This document shows positions 7,544-15,711 of a stretch of DNA of 41,651 nucleotides, piece by piece. The translations under genes were made by a program, and so were the position numbers. Under the pieces are notes generated by a model. That model made no database searches and was not told the DNA's origin. It saw only the letters and a program-made list of their open reading frames with translations. Source of the DNA: Planctomycetota bacterium (lineage in GTDB: Bacteria; Planctomycetota; Phycisphaerae; Sedimentisphaerales; Anaerobacaceae). Each line of letters starts with the position of its first letter. Position 1 is the first letter of the stretch. Location of the stretch: the NCBI GenBank assembly GCA_013349615.1, contig DUZJ01000026.1, positions 1 to 41,651 on the forward strand. Direction: 5' to 3'.

Positions 7544-10354
7544 ATGCAGAATGGAAAATTAGCAATTGCCATAATTGTTTCCGTATGGTTTGCGGGCAGC
7601 ATCTTTTCGTCGTGCGCGGGGCTTGATGCATCGCGCGAAAGAAACAGGCAATATGATATCGGCAATACGCAATATAAATTATGGTATCATGAGGCTGCGC
7701 AAAAATGGACCGAATCGCTGCCGGTTGGAAACGGTCGGCTGGGAGCGATGGTCTTCGGGGGCACCACACAGGAGCGCATTCAACTCAACGAAGATACCGT
7801 CTGGGCGGGTCCGCCTGTGCCGCAAGACCGTGTGGGCGCCTATAAGCACATCGCCGAGGCGCGAAAGCTCATCTTCGAAGGAAAGTATTCCGAAGCGCAG
7901 AGGATTATGCAGAGTGAGGTTATGGGCAGTCGGATATCACCGCGAAGCCATCAGACGCTCGGTGACCTTTGGATAAAAATGCCCGGGGGCATCGATACTA
8001 TTGCGCTTACTCGCTGGCGTCGTGGTGGTGATGATGAGCCTTCAAACAGCAAGTACGTACAGGTTGATTACGATGATTCGAACTGGGCTGAACTGGTGGT
8101 CAAGTCGGGCAAGTTCGTCAAAGGTAACGCTTCGGTTGAGGCGGGTAAGAAGGTTGTGTTTCGCAGCAGTTTTGAGCTTACCGCCAAACAAATACAGGAT
8201 GGCTTCGGTTTTCTGAAACTGGGGTCCATTGATGACCAGGGTGCCATATACGTCAATGGCAAAGAAGTGGGCAGGACGAGAGACTACTCCAAACCGCATA
8301 GCTTCAATATCAGCAAGCATCTAAAGACGGGCAAGAATGTTATCGCGGTGGTAGTGGGTAACGTAGGTGGCCCCGGAGGGATGACTGCTTCGGTAACTCT
8401 CGGACCTTCGACAGGAGTGAGCGAATCCTATAAACGAGAGCTTGACCTCGATACGGCAATTGCAACAACAACATTTATGGTAAACGGGATTACATATCGG
8501 CGCCAAGTCTTCGCCAGCGTTCCCGCCCAGGCCATCGTTGTGCGTCTGACAGCCGAGGAGCCGGGCAGCATTTGTATCGACGCAACGCTGGACCGCCCGG
8601 CTGATTTCGACCTGAAGCAAGCCGGGGAACATACATTGGCTATGTTTGGGCAGGCAAGTCAGAACGGCAAGCACAAAGGTGTTAAATACCACACTCAGCT
8701 TCGCGCCAGGCTTCAAGGCGGGCAGCTTGAGATGAAAGAGAAGGCAATTTCGATAAGAAACGCAGATGCCGTGACGCTCTTTTTAGTGGCAGCGACAGAC
8801 TATAACTTCGATGAACCCTATAAGCCTCTTAAGAGAGATATGGCTCGAGTGTGTTCTAAACAGCTTGGCGCGGTCGAGAAGAAAAGTTTTGAGCAAATCA
8901 AGGCCGAGCACATTGCAGAACACCGTAGATTGTTCAGGCGTGTTATCTTGGACCTTGGGAAAACAGCTGCCGCTGATAAACCCACTGATGAGCGACTCAA
9001 GGACCTGCGTGGCGGCGCCGATGACCCCGCCTTAGCTGCCTTATACTTTCAGTTCGGCAGATACCTGCTGATTTCCTGCTCGCGGCCGAGCTGTATGCCG
9101 AGCAATCTACAAGGCTTGTGGAATGAGCATTTAGCCGCGCCGTGGAATGCCGACTACCACATCAACATCAACGTCCAGATGAACTATTGGCCGGCCGAAG
9201 TGTGTAATCTCAGCGAATGTCACGAGCCGTTCTTCAGGCTGACTGAGGCGCTGGTGCCTTCCGGGCGAAAGACCACACGAGATGTGTATAATTGTCGAGG
9301 CTTTGTCGCACACCATACAACCGACGTGTGGTGGCACACAAGCCCGTTCGGGAGCGTCGGATATGGGATGTGGCCTATGGGGGCGGCCTGGTGTACGCAG
9401 CACTTTATGGAGCATTACCGCTTTACCGGCGATAAGAAGTTTCTCAGAAACAGGGCCTTTCCTGTATTGAAGGAAGCAACTTTATTCTTTCTTGACTGGC
9501 TTGTACAACATCCCAGGACTGGTAAGCTGGTCTCGGGACCGTCAAACTCCCCGGAAAACAGCTTCGTAGCCCCCGATGGAAAAAGGGTAAATCTGTCGAT
9601 GGGCCCGTCGATGGACCAGGAGATAATCTGGGACACCTTTACCAACCTCATCGAAGCGGATGAGATTCTGGGCATCAAAGATGATTTCGTCAGAGAGGTC
9701 ATCGCCGCCCGTTCAAGACTTGCCCTGCCTAAGATTGGCTCGGATGGCCGATTGATGGAATGGAGCGAAGAATTCGAGGAACCGGAACCTGGTCATCGGC
9801 ATATGTCACATTTGTTTGCGCTGCATCCGGGCAGGCAATACACGTTTCAAAATTCGCCGGAGATGGTCACTGCGGCACGCAAGAGCATCGAGTATCGCAT
9901 GGCACACGGCGGCGGCCATACCGGCTGGAGCAGAGCGTGGATCATCAACTTCTGGGCAAGGTTTCTGCAGGGCGATAAAGCCGAGGAGAACGTCAAGGCA
10001 CTCCTGGCAAGGTCCACTCATCCCAACCTGTTCGATAACCATCCGCCGTTCCAGATAGACGGCAATTATGGGGGATGTGCCGGAATAGCTGAGATGCTTT
10101 TGCAAAGTCACGCCGGAGAGGTTCATCTGCTGCCGGCTCTGCCGAAGGCCTGGCCGACGGGATACATCAAAGGCCTGCGTGCCCGCGGCGGTTTCGAAGT
10201 GGATATCACCTGGAAAGATGGCAAACTTACCGGCGTTACTATCCGCTCACTTCTGGGCAATACCTGCAAGGTCCGCTATGATGATAAGGTTGTTGAAATC
10301 ACAACCAAGGCCGGCAAAAGCTACAGCTTGAATGGTCATCTCGAACGACTATGA
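7544..10354 (+). CDS. GH95 family alpha-L-fucosidase with inserted jelly-roll domain
   Basis: Exported glycoside hydrolase predicted to remove alpha-1,2-linked L-fucose (some GH95 members act on L-galactose) by inversion. The order is signal sequence, beta-sandwich domain beginning near residue 45 ([13 protein letters not shown]), (alpha/alpha)6 barrel and a C-terminal beta domain. The active site matches GH95: Asn541 and Asn543 in [11 protein letters not shown], candidate general acid Glu671 in SNSPEN, and Asp839 in QIDGNYGG. A block of ~140 residues (about 147-290) interrupts the N-terminal domain after [10 protein letters not shown] and resembles a galactose-binding-like jelly roll ([14 protein letters not shown]), which explains 936 residues against ~750-800. 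An SSC near residue 24 is only a marginal lipobox. A GGAAGG site precedes the ATG. It ends four bases from the convergent cyclase gene. Confidence 0.93.
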   Translation: MQNGKLAIAIIVSVWFAGSIFSSCAGLDASRERNRQYDIGNTQYKLWYHEAAQKWTESLPVGNGRLGAMVFGGTTQERIQLNEDTVWAGPPVPQDRVGAYKHIAEARKLIFEGKYSEAQRIMQSEVMGSRISPRSHQTLGDLWIKMPGGIDTIALTRWRRGGDDEPSNSKYVQVDYDDSNWAELVVKSGKFVKGNASVEAGKKVVFRSSFELTAKQIQDGFGFLKLGSIDDQGAIYVNGKEVGRTRDYSKPHSFNISKHLKTGKNVIAVVVGNVGGPGGMTASVTLGPSTGVSESYKRELDLDTAIATTTFMVNGITYRRQVFASVPAQAIVVRLTAEEPGSICIDATLDRPADFDLKQAGEHTLAMFGQASQNGKHKGVKYHTQLRARLQGGQLEMKEKAISIRNADAVTLFLVAATDYNFDEPYKPLKRDMARVCSKQLGAVEKKSFEQIKAEHIAEHRRLFRRVILDLGKTAAADKPTDERLKDLRGGADDPALAALYFQFGRYLLISCSRPSCMPSNLQGLWNEHLAAPWNADYHININVQMNYWPAEVCNLSECHEPFFRLTEALVPSGRKTTRDVYNCRGFVAHHTTDVWWHTSPFGSVGYGMWPMGAAWCTQHFMEHYRFTGDKKFLRNRAFPVLKEATLFFLDWLVQHPRTGKLVSGPSNSPENSFVAPDGKRVNLSMGPSMDQEIIWDTFTNLIEADEILGIKDDFVREVIAARSRLALPKIGSDGRLMEWSEEFEEPEPGHRHMSHLFALHPGRQYTFQNSPEMVTAARKSIEYRMAHGGGHTGWSRAWIINFWARFLQGDKAEENVKALLARSTHPNLFDNHPPFQIDGNYGGCAGIAEMLLQSHAGEVHLLPALPKAWPTGYIKGLRARGGFEVDITWKDGKLTGVTIRSLLGNTCKVRYDDKVVEITTKAGKSYSLNGHLERL

Positions 10355-10358
10355 GCAA

Positions 10359-11387
10359 TTAAAAACGTTGACAGGAAATTCTATAGGCATGCTTTTGGTG
10401 TTCCATGCTAAAGTTGACAGGCAGGAATTTTTTGATTACTTCCATATTTGTTTGAAGGTGGCTGGAAAGTTCGTTAGTCGTGAAGGAGCCGGCTTCTGTG
10501 ATGGCCATATAGATTAAAAGCTGGTCAGCTAAGAAACGGTCGACAGCGGCGTTGCTTGTCAGAAAGTCTTCGACCAAGCCGACAAGTTCACGGATTACTT
10601 CCTCTGAGGGCTTGCCGCGCATTCCAAAGGCGGTAAATACCGTTGTGCGTTCGCTGCCACAGAGCCGAATCATCACGCAATTTCCGGGGCCATTGGAATC
10701 TTCGACTTCGACGTGTTCGACATTCCGGATATTCAACTTGCTCTGGAGTAATAGTGTCCGCTGGCGCTGAGCAACGCGCGGAGGGAGTTTGGCGGTGTAA
10801 ACCCGGGCGTGAATTTGGAAATCGCTGTTCGGCTGGCAAAGGTCAATTATCTTGTCCGGTTGGTTACGCCATGGTTGAATATTAAAGGATATTTTTCCGC
10901 CGCCTGCGGGAAAGAAGCCATGCTTTATCAGTTTGCAATTGCCGTGGAAGCCGGCTGTTGCGATAGCTGCTAAAAAGGTTTCGTTAAGAAAGTCAAACGG
11001 CGGGGCCATTGGATTATGAGTTCCGCCAGTGACGGTAACTGTGGAAGGCTTGTCGGCCAGGAACAAGGCAGGCAGGATGGTTTGAATTACCAAAGACGCA
11101 GAGCCGGCTGAGCCTATATCGAAATGATAGTCACCGCTTCTGGCAGGGCCGGGTTCAAAATCAAGTACTTTTGAGCCTTTCGTTGCTCCCTGCGAATGGC
11201 CCGTGCAGATTTTAGAGGCGGCTCTAACGCAGCTTAAATGTTGTTTTGCCAGGCCCGGATTGCGGCGGGCGGCACGGATGTTCTCAATATGCAGACTTCT
11301 GCCGGTTATGCAGGACAGGGTCAGAGATGTTCGCAGTATCTGGCCTCCTCCTTCGCCCATACTGCCATCAATAAAAACAGTTTCCAT
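10359..11387 (-). CDS. rtcA: RNA 3'-terminal phosphate cyclase
   Basis: ATP-dependent enzyme that converts RNA 3'-phosphate ends to 2',3'-cyclic phosphates by adenylylation of a His. Family signatures are clear: DGSMGEGGGQILRT at the N-terminus, RRNPGLAKQH, the IGSAGSASLVIQT segment and LADQLLIYMA towards the C-terminus. The nucleophilic His is kept as His310 in SSHLQTN, so the protein should be active. Length (342) is normal. The usual partner RtcB ligase is not in the window. It is the last gene of a minus-strand run and lies 68 bases after the nitroreductase gene, so it may be co-transcribed from the Rrf2 promoter. The ribosome site is weak. Confidence 0.95.
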   Translation of the reverse strand: METVFIDGSMGEGGGQILRTSLTLSCITGRSLHIENIRAARRNPGLAKQHLSCVRAASKICTGHSQGATKGSKVLDFEPGPARSGDYHFDIGSAGSASLVIQTILPALFLADKPSTVTVTGGTHNPMAPPFDFLNETFLAAIATAGFHGNCKLIKHGFFPAGGGKISFNIQPWRNQPDKIIDLCQPNSDFQIHARVYTAKLPPRVAQRQRTLLLQSKLNIRNVEHVEVEDSNGPGNCVMIRLCGSERTTVFTAFGMRGKPSEEVIRELVGLVEDFLTSNAAVDRFLADQLLIYMAITEAGSFTTNELSSHLQTNMEVIKKFLPVNFSMEHQKHAYRISCQRF

Positions 11388-11455
11388 CGTACTACACCAG
11401 GCTTCCGTGAACTCATTTGTCAGCCCAATCCGGTGACATTGGTGCTTGCATCCCT

Positions 11456-12043
11456 TTACTGACGATAGTAGCCTACTGTGACCATGTAGAGAGGCTCGAG
11501 ATAGTCCGGCAGCGACAGAACTGTGCTAACAGCAGCATCATCAAAAGCACCGACAGCTACAGAGCCAAGTCCCAGGGCTTCAGCCTGAAGGTGCACGTTC
11601 TGCGCGGCGTGGCCGGCCTCCATATATACGTAACGAACACCCCGCTGGCCGTAGCGTCCGGTCGTTCTGCTGAACTCACCTACAAAGACCAACGTCAGCG
11701 GTGCGGCCTGGATAAAATCCTGTCCCCAGGCAGCGGAGGCAAGAGCGGCACGAAGGTCCTGGTCTATAAGTTTCTCAAGCGTGTGTTTGGCAGGCAAATA
11801 ACGAAACACGCCCTCATCAGTAATTATAAAGAGTTCAAGAGGATAGGTTGCTCCGGCTGAAGGTGCTGTGCGATATCTGCCGCCCGGCTCCTGACCCTGG
11901 GCTGCCCAGACCAACTGGCCGATTTGCTCAAGTGTAAGAGACTTCGGCGAAAAATGCCGCCTCGACCGTCGGACGGCTATGGCCTGTTCCAATGGCATTG
12001 AGCCGGTTTGATTCGGCTTGGCAAGTTTTGTTATCTCACCCAT
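11456..12043 (-). CDS. SagB/ThcOx-type nitroreductase family protein
   Basis: FMN-dependent oxidoreductase of the nitroreductase superfamily, SagB/ThcOx branch. Members oxidise azolines in peptide natural products or reduce small molecules. The sequence starts MPLEQAIAVRRSRRHF after a ~15-residue leader, with FMN-phosphate-binding Arg residues in RRSRR, the branch-typical APSAGATYPLELF, and AEALGLGSVAVGAF near the end. At 195 residues it is a minimal standalone domain. No cyclodehydratase or precursor peptide is nearby, so azoline chemistry is not supported. It starts three bases after the THEP1 gene ends, so the two are probably translated from one message. The physiological substrate is unknown. 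Confidence 0.85.
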   Translation of the reverse strand: MGEITKLAKPNQTGSMPLEQAIAVRRSRRHFSPKSLTLEQIGQLVWAAQGQEPGGRYRTAPSAGATYPLELFIITDEGVFRYLPAKHTLEKLIDQDLRAALASAAWGQDFIQAAPLTLVFVGEFSRTTGRYGQRGVRYVYMEAGHAAQNVHLQAEALGLGSVAVGAFDDAAVSTVLSLPDYLEPLYMVTVGYYRQ

Positions 12044-12046
12044 TTT

Positions 12047-12616
12047 CTAACTGACTGCATCTTTCAAAAACGATAAAGCCTGCAAAATTTCAGCTATTGT
12101 CTTATTGTGATTCTGACGTGTCAAATTAAATAGCTTTATATCTTGATAATTCTTTACCTCAGAGATAAGGCCGGTGCCTTTAAGTGCCACGGTGGCTAAT
12201 ACCGACTTGTCGGATTTGAAAAGACGACGTATAGCGGCAGCAAACTTTTTGGAGAAGCATTCCATTTTGCCGATCTCGTCGATAACAAATAATTGCGTGT
12301 CGGTTTTTTCGGCGTCCAAAATCGGCACCACTGATTTTTCAAAGCCGGCAACGTCCACGCCATATTTACCAACTCTGAAAGGGCCCTTGATGTCGATATG
12401 AGCAAGTGTCCCGGCGGCACCATCAAGCCGCTGCCAGCTAAAACCTTTTCGAACACCTCCCTGGCGAATCTCCTGCGTGTAAAAACCTGCGAGCTTTTCG
12501 CAGTTAAGATTTGCAATTATTTGCATAGCGGCGGTGGTTTTGCCACAACCCGGCAGACCTGTTAACAGGATTTTGGCGGACTCAGACAACACGGCTATCC
12601 CAATTAGTTCAGACAC
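12047..12616 (-). CDS. THEP1-family nucleoside-triphosphatase
   Basis: P-loop NTPase related to archaeal and human THEP1 (NTPase/nucleotide kinase-like) and to MobB-like proteins. The Walker A motif is GLPGCGKTT near residues 20-28 and Walker B is LFVIDEIGKMEC. A conserved FYTQEIRQGGVRKGF segment follows strand 2, and the C-terminal half ends with a FNLTRQNHN motif. The frame is open to an ATG at 12739, but that would run 80 bases into the upstream permease gene with a Trp-rich tail. I therefore choose GTG at 12616 (190 aa); GTG at 12592 is also possible. Cellular role is not known for this family. Its place between a metal permease and a flavoprotein is the only contextual hint. Confidence 0.85.
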   Translation of the reverse strand: MSELIGIAVLSESAKILLTGLPGCGKTTAAMQIIANLNCEKLAGFYTQEIRQGGVRKGFSWQRLDGAAGTLAHIDIKGPFRVGKYGVDVAGFEKSVVPILDAEKTDTQLFVIDEIGKMECFSKKFAAAIRRLFKSDKSVLATVALKGTGLISEVKNYQDIKLFNLTRQNHNKTIAEILQALSFLKDAVS

Positions 12617-12659
12617 TATCCGGTCAACACAATATACTGTATCTTTTGTGTCCGCAAGA

Positions 12660-13679
12660 TTAGTCAGTTTGTTTTCTTTTGCTGAGGATGGCAAATGCCA
12701 GAACAGCCAAAAGTGCCACGGCTGATACGTATTTAACAACCGGCGGCAGCATCCAACCAGGCCGGGCAGCTATTTCAAAGTCAACGCCAGCAGCGATATA
12801 ATCGAGCAGAATACCGCCTAAGATGGCACATCCCGCCACGGTAGCCAAGTAGGTAATCGCTGTCATCTTGCCTAAAACTTTCCAAATGGTTACAAATGAT
12901 GCGGCGTTTGTGGCCGGGCCGGTCATAAGAAAGACCAATGCCGCCCCCGGCGTTAAGCCTGCCAATATCAGCGCTGCCGCTACCGGCACCGAGGCCGTTG
13001 CACACACATATATAGGTATTCCCAGAAACATCATCACCACCATTGCGAAAATTCCGGTGCCCAGTTTTTCGGCGAAGTAATCCTCGGGCACCAGGGCAGA
13101 GATAACAGCGGCGATAACCAGCCCTACCATCAACGCTTTGCCAATGTCTCGCGGCAGTGTAACAAAGCCGTATTTCAAGCCCTTCGCAACTCTGCTTGTT
13201 TTCTTTTCGCTACCGGAGGATTCATCCGAAGATTCTTGTGGTGTCCCGTTTTCATCCTCTCTGTTTCGTCCAAACACATCAACCAGGCCGCCTCCGACAA
13301 GGCCGGTAACGAGTGCCGCTAATGGTCTAAAGATGGCAAAAAGTGGGCCGAGAAGACTCAAGGTAACAAAGATACTGTCCATACCGGTTTGAGGCGTGGA
13401 CAGTAAAAATGATATTGTGGAACCTTTAGTTGCACCATGCTTGCGAAGCGACATTGATACCGGAATAACGCCGCACGAACACAAGGGCAGCGGAATCCCG
13501 AAAAGCGATGCCTTCAACAAGGGCCATATCCCTCTACCGCCAAGATGCCTTTGTACAAGTCGCTGCGATACAAGCACCGAAAGAATTCCTGCCACGAAAA
13601 ATCCAAACAAAAGATAGGGTGACATCTCGGCTATAGTACGCCAAAAATCTATGATTATCGCCTTAACAAAATCAGCCAT
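12660..13679 (-). CDS. SO_0444-type metal efflux permease (DUF318/ArsP superfamily)
   Basis: Polytopic inner-membrane permease of the family that includes Shewanella SO_0444 (Cu/Zn efflux) and the organoarsenical exporter ArsP. It has about eight hydrophobic segments in two halves, separated by a hydrophilic loop around residues 150-175 rich in Glu, Asp and Ser. The hallmark IPLPLCSCGVIPVS follows the second membrane segment, with paired Cys likely to bind a soft metal, and STPQTGMDS and a PATNAAS motif near the C-terminus repeat the pseudo-symmetric pattern. The ATG at 13679 is preferred over a TTG at 13700. Neighbours are a ferredoxin upstream and an NTPase downstream. The transported ion cannot be read from sequence. 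Confidence 0.88.
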   Translation of the reverse strand: MADFVKAIIIDFWRTIAEMSPYLLFGFFVAGILSVLVSQRLVQRHLGGRGIWPLLKASLFGIPLPLCSCGVIPVSMSLRKHGATKGSTISFLLSTPQTGMDSIFVTLSLLGPLFAIFRPLAALVTGLVGGGLVDVFGRNREDENGTPQESSDESSGSEKKTSRVAKGLKYGFVTLPRDIGKALMVGLVIAAVISALVPEDYFAEKLGTGIFAMVVMMFLGIPIYVCATASVPVAAALILAGLTPGAALVFLMTGPATNAASFVTIWKVLGKMTAITYLATVAGCAILGGILLDYIAAGVDFEIAARPGWMLPPVVKYVSAVALLAVLAFAILSKRKQTD

Positions 13680-13707
13680 TATACACCCGTTATTTTGCAA
13701 TCAGCCG

Positions 13708-14430
13708 TTAATTTCCTACTGTTTCGGTCTTACAAACATTACCCTGCAAATCGCTCGTTACATCTTCAAAAGTCATCTTCGTCCCGCTGCGGTCAATGGC
13801 TTCGCGTGCGATATGTGTCAGACCAAAGCAGCAGGGCACTTCCATATGGAGCACTGTCAAACTATTGAGCTTATTGCCTCTCAAAATCTGTGCCAGCTTT
13901 TCGATATAAAAATCTGCATTATCCAGTTTCGGACAGCCGACTACAATGCTGCGCTCTTTCAAGAATTTATTGTGAAAATCACCCATTGCAAACGGCACAC
14001 AATCAGCCACCAGCAGCAAATCAGCATCGGCAAAATATGATGCCTGCGGCGAGACCAGCTTCAACTGAACCGGCCAGTGACTCAACTGCGATGGAACCAC
14101 GGCAGCGCTGTTGCCGGCAGATTGACCCTTTTCTCTTAGCTTCTTGGCCATCGTACCGGGGCATACAAAATCAGTCTTGCTGTGAGCGCTTTGCTTTTTA
14201 GCCAGGTGCGCCTTGGCTGCCTCTTCATCGAATTGGTCGGCGTCTCGCTTTTCAATGGTTATGGCGTCCTGAGGGCAGTGCCCGATACAGGCGCCCAGGC
14301 CGTCACAGTAAACTTCACTGACCAGCTTTGCCTTACCATCAATTATCTTTATAGCGCCTTCGGCACAGGCATCAACACACTGGCCGCAGCCGTCGCATTT
14401 TTCTTCGTCTATTTTAACTATGTTACGCAT
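13708..14430 (-). CDS. Ferredoxin-domain protein with modified second cluster site
   Basis: The N-terminus carries a normal [4Fe-4S] site, CDGCGQCVDAC, followed by a second site CDGLGACIGHCP in which the second Cys is Leu, so it keeps only three thiols. The remaining ~150 residues form a Rossmann-like alpha/beta domain with LLVADCVPFAMG, VVGCPKLDNAD and a vicinal Cys pair in VPCCFGLTHIA. The layout suits an electron carrier or Fe-S-dependent redox protein with a small ligand-binding domain. I start at ATG 14430 (MRNIVKIDEEK), the usual N-terminus of such proteins, with a GAG six bases before it. The ATG at 14451, which overlaps the upstream stop as ATGA, is the alternative. Function is inferred only at the level of electron transfer. 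Confidence 0.85.
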   Translation of the reverse strand: MRNIVKIDEEKCDGCGQCVDACAEGAIKIIDGKAKLVSEVYCDGLGACIGHCPQDAITIEKRDADQFDEEAAKAHLAKKQSAHSKTDFVCPGTMAKKLREKGQSAGNSAAVVPSQLSHWPVQLKLVSPQASYFADADLLLVADCVPFAMGDFHNKFLKERSIVVGCPKLDNADFYIEKLAQILRGNKLNSLTVLHMEVPCCFGLTHIAREAIDRSGTKMTFEDVTSDLQGNVCKTETVGN

Positions 14431-14447
14431 AACCATCTCGAAATACC

Positions 14448-14702
14448 TCATTTCGAGCTCTTTGAGCCATCAGGCTGTTCATCGGACTCTTTCATAATAC
14501 CGAGGCATTGCTCCGCATATTTACACCACTTAGCACAGCCAAGATTTATTTTTGGATTAAGCACAATCCGCCTGCATTTGCGGCATTTCAGTTTCGGTTC
14601 GTCCTTGAAAAACTCTACACTGCCGCCACAGCCGGGACATTTCACTTCAAAAATATCTTCCGGCTTCCAAAATCTTTGGTCTTGTCCTGGACATCTGACC
14701 AT
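14448..14702 (-). CDS. Small zinc-ribbon protein
   Basis: 84-residue soluble protein with seven Cys in the body of the chain after an early MVRCPGQ. It has a zinc-ribbon pair CPGCGGSVEFF...CRKC, then CAKWCKYAEQC, a spacing seen in small redox or Fe-S-associated proteins beside ferredoxins. The acidic-hydrophilic tail is probably disordered. A GAGGAT ribosome site precedes the ATG by seven bases. It overlaps or nearly abuts the ferredoxin gene downstream and follows the cupin gene by 37 bases. No enzymatic motif is present. Zinc binding is the safest statement, and an accessory role to the ferredoxin is an inference from the gene order. Confidence 0.75.
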   Translation of the reverse strand: MVRCPGQDQRFWKPEDIFEVKCPGCGGSVEFFKDEPKLKCRKCRRIVLNPKINLGCAKWCKYAEQCLGIMKESDEQPDGSKSSK

Positions 14703-14739
14703 AATCTATCCTCATTTATTTTCAGCAAATTACTCTTAC

Positions 14740-15090
14740 TTATGCGCGAATCATCGTTAGCAGCATCTTGAATTTTTCTTCTGCGGCAACCGCGTGCGGC
14801 ACATTGCCGGGCATTATAATAATCTGGCCAGCCGAAACATTTACATCTTTGCCGCCTACGGTCAACCGCGCCGCCCCGTCAATAATCTGAACAACTGCGT
14901 CATAAGGTGTTGTATGCTCACTTAACCGCTGGCCCTTATCAAACGCAAACAGCGTAATCGTGCCAACAGATTTATCCAGTATCGTCTTGCTAACAATCGA
15001 ACTGTCTGCGTATTCGACCAATTCCGCCAATCTTTGCCCTTTACCCAGGCACGCCTGCAGTACGGTTGCCTTTTTCTTCTCGTCGCTCAT
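14740..15090 (-). CDS. Cupin-domain protein
   Basis: A 116-residue single-domain beta-barrel protein of the cupin superfamily. The second cupin motif region is recognisable as SAGQIIIMPGNVPHAV, preceded by a first motif around LSEHTTPYDAVVQIIDG. Only His in each of these two places (SEHTT and VPHAV) is available for metal binding, so the metal site may be degenerate. Its ATG overlaps the stop of the Rrf2 regulator gene as ATGA, indicating translational coupling. It could be a sensor, a small-molecule-binding partner of the regulator or an enzyme. Nothing in the sequence decides among these. Confidence 0.85.
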   Translation of the reverse strand: MSDEKKKATVLQACLGKGQRLAELVEYADSSIVSKTILDKSVGTITLFAFDKGQRLSEHTTPYDAVVQIIDGAARLTVGGKDVNVSAGQIIIMPGNVPHAVAAEEKFKMLLTMIRA

Positions 15091-15542
15091 TTTTTTCTCC
15101 TCTTAAGACTCCCTGCTTTCCTTTTTCTTTTTGTGCCTTTGCCCTGCAGCAGTTCATCCAGCGTAATACCACTTAGATATTCGTAAATACATTCCTGCAG
15201 CCCAACAAGCTTTGCCCTTACTGTACAACCTTTCTGCTTTGGACAGGCATTCACACTCAGCAAGCATCGGTTCAGACTTATCGGCCCCTGGATGGCTTCA
15301 ATCACCTCCAACAAACTTATCTTTGACGGTTTCCGGCCCAGCACAAATCCACCTTTAGGCCCCATGCAGCTTTTCACAAACCTGGCATTTTGGAGCTTCT
15401 GCATTAACTTGCAGGCTAATTGATACGAAATATCTTCTTGAACCGCTATTGTCCTGGTCGAAACGGGCTCGTTTCCATAATGCGCGGCGAGATTCACTAT
15501 CGCCCGCAATGCATAATCAGTATTTCGCCTCAAAACATCCAT
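15087..15542 (-). CDS. Rrf2-family transcriptional regulator, probable Fe-S sensor
   Basis: The N-terminal winged helix-turn-helix is typical (RRNTDYALRAIVNLA, then the SYQLACKLMQKLQ recognition helix and wing GPKGGFVLGR). Three Cys at residues 93, 100 and 106 (NRCLLSVNAC...GC) match the spacing used by IscR/NsrR-type members to bind a [2Fe-2S] or [4Fe-4S] cluster. The C-terminal 25 residues are a Lys/Arg tail. It is the first gene of a run with cupin, zinc ribbon, ferredoxin, permease, NTPase and nitroreductase. An IscR-like palindrome overlaps the -10 box of its own promoter, so autoregulation by repression is likely. The signal could be Fe-S status, NO or oxidative stress. Confidence 0.93.
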   Translation of the reverse strand: MDVLRRNTDYALRAIVNLAAHYGNEPVSTRTIAVQEDISYQLACKLMQKLQNARFVKSCMGPKGGFVLGRKPSKISLLEVIEAIQGPISLNRCLLSVNACPKQKGCTVRAKLVGLQECIYEYLSGITLDELLQGKGTKRKRKAGSLKRRKK

Positions 15543-15595
15543 CTTCGACTTTCAAAAAAACCATAAATGGGCCTTTCAGTCTCTGTATCTGCTAT

Positions 15596-15616
15596 ATAAG
15601 ACTATTATAGTCCTAT
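15596..15616. promoter_or_regulatory. IscR-like operator (GACTAT-T-ATAGTC)
   Basis: A perfect 13-base palindrome at 15600-15612 with matching outer TA-rich flanks (15596-15616). The core fits the GACT-R-WWW-Y-AGTC pattern of IscR type 1 sites. It covers the -10 box of the promoter reading into the Rrf2 gene and is centred ~64 bases before the start codon, so binding would block RNA polymerase. Confidence 0.7.
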
Positions 15617-15632
15617 TTATTCGCATTGTCAA
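15604..15632 (-). promoter_or_regulatory. Consensus sigma70 promoter of the Rrf2 operon
   Basis: On the minus strand TTGACA (15632-15627), exactly 17 bases, TATAAT (15609-15604). Both hexamers and the spacing are consensus, implying strong expression unless repressed through the overlapping palindrome. Transcription should begin near 15597, leaving a leader of about 55 bases. Confidence 0.8.
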
Positions 15633-15711
15633 AATAAAAAAGGATTTTTTTGAAAATTTTTCGGTACAGCCTAAAAAGGGTAAAATCCATCCAACCTGCG
15701 GATGTTTTTCG

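Noticed and set aside
11456-12043. Azoline-forming RiPP cluster around the SagB-like protein
   Set aside because: No YcaO/cyclodehydratase, no precursor peptide and no RiPP exporter nearby.
12617-12739. ATG start of the THEP1 gene at 12739
   Set aside because: Would overlap the permease gene by 80 bases and yield a Trp-rich leader unlike the family.
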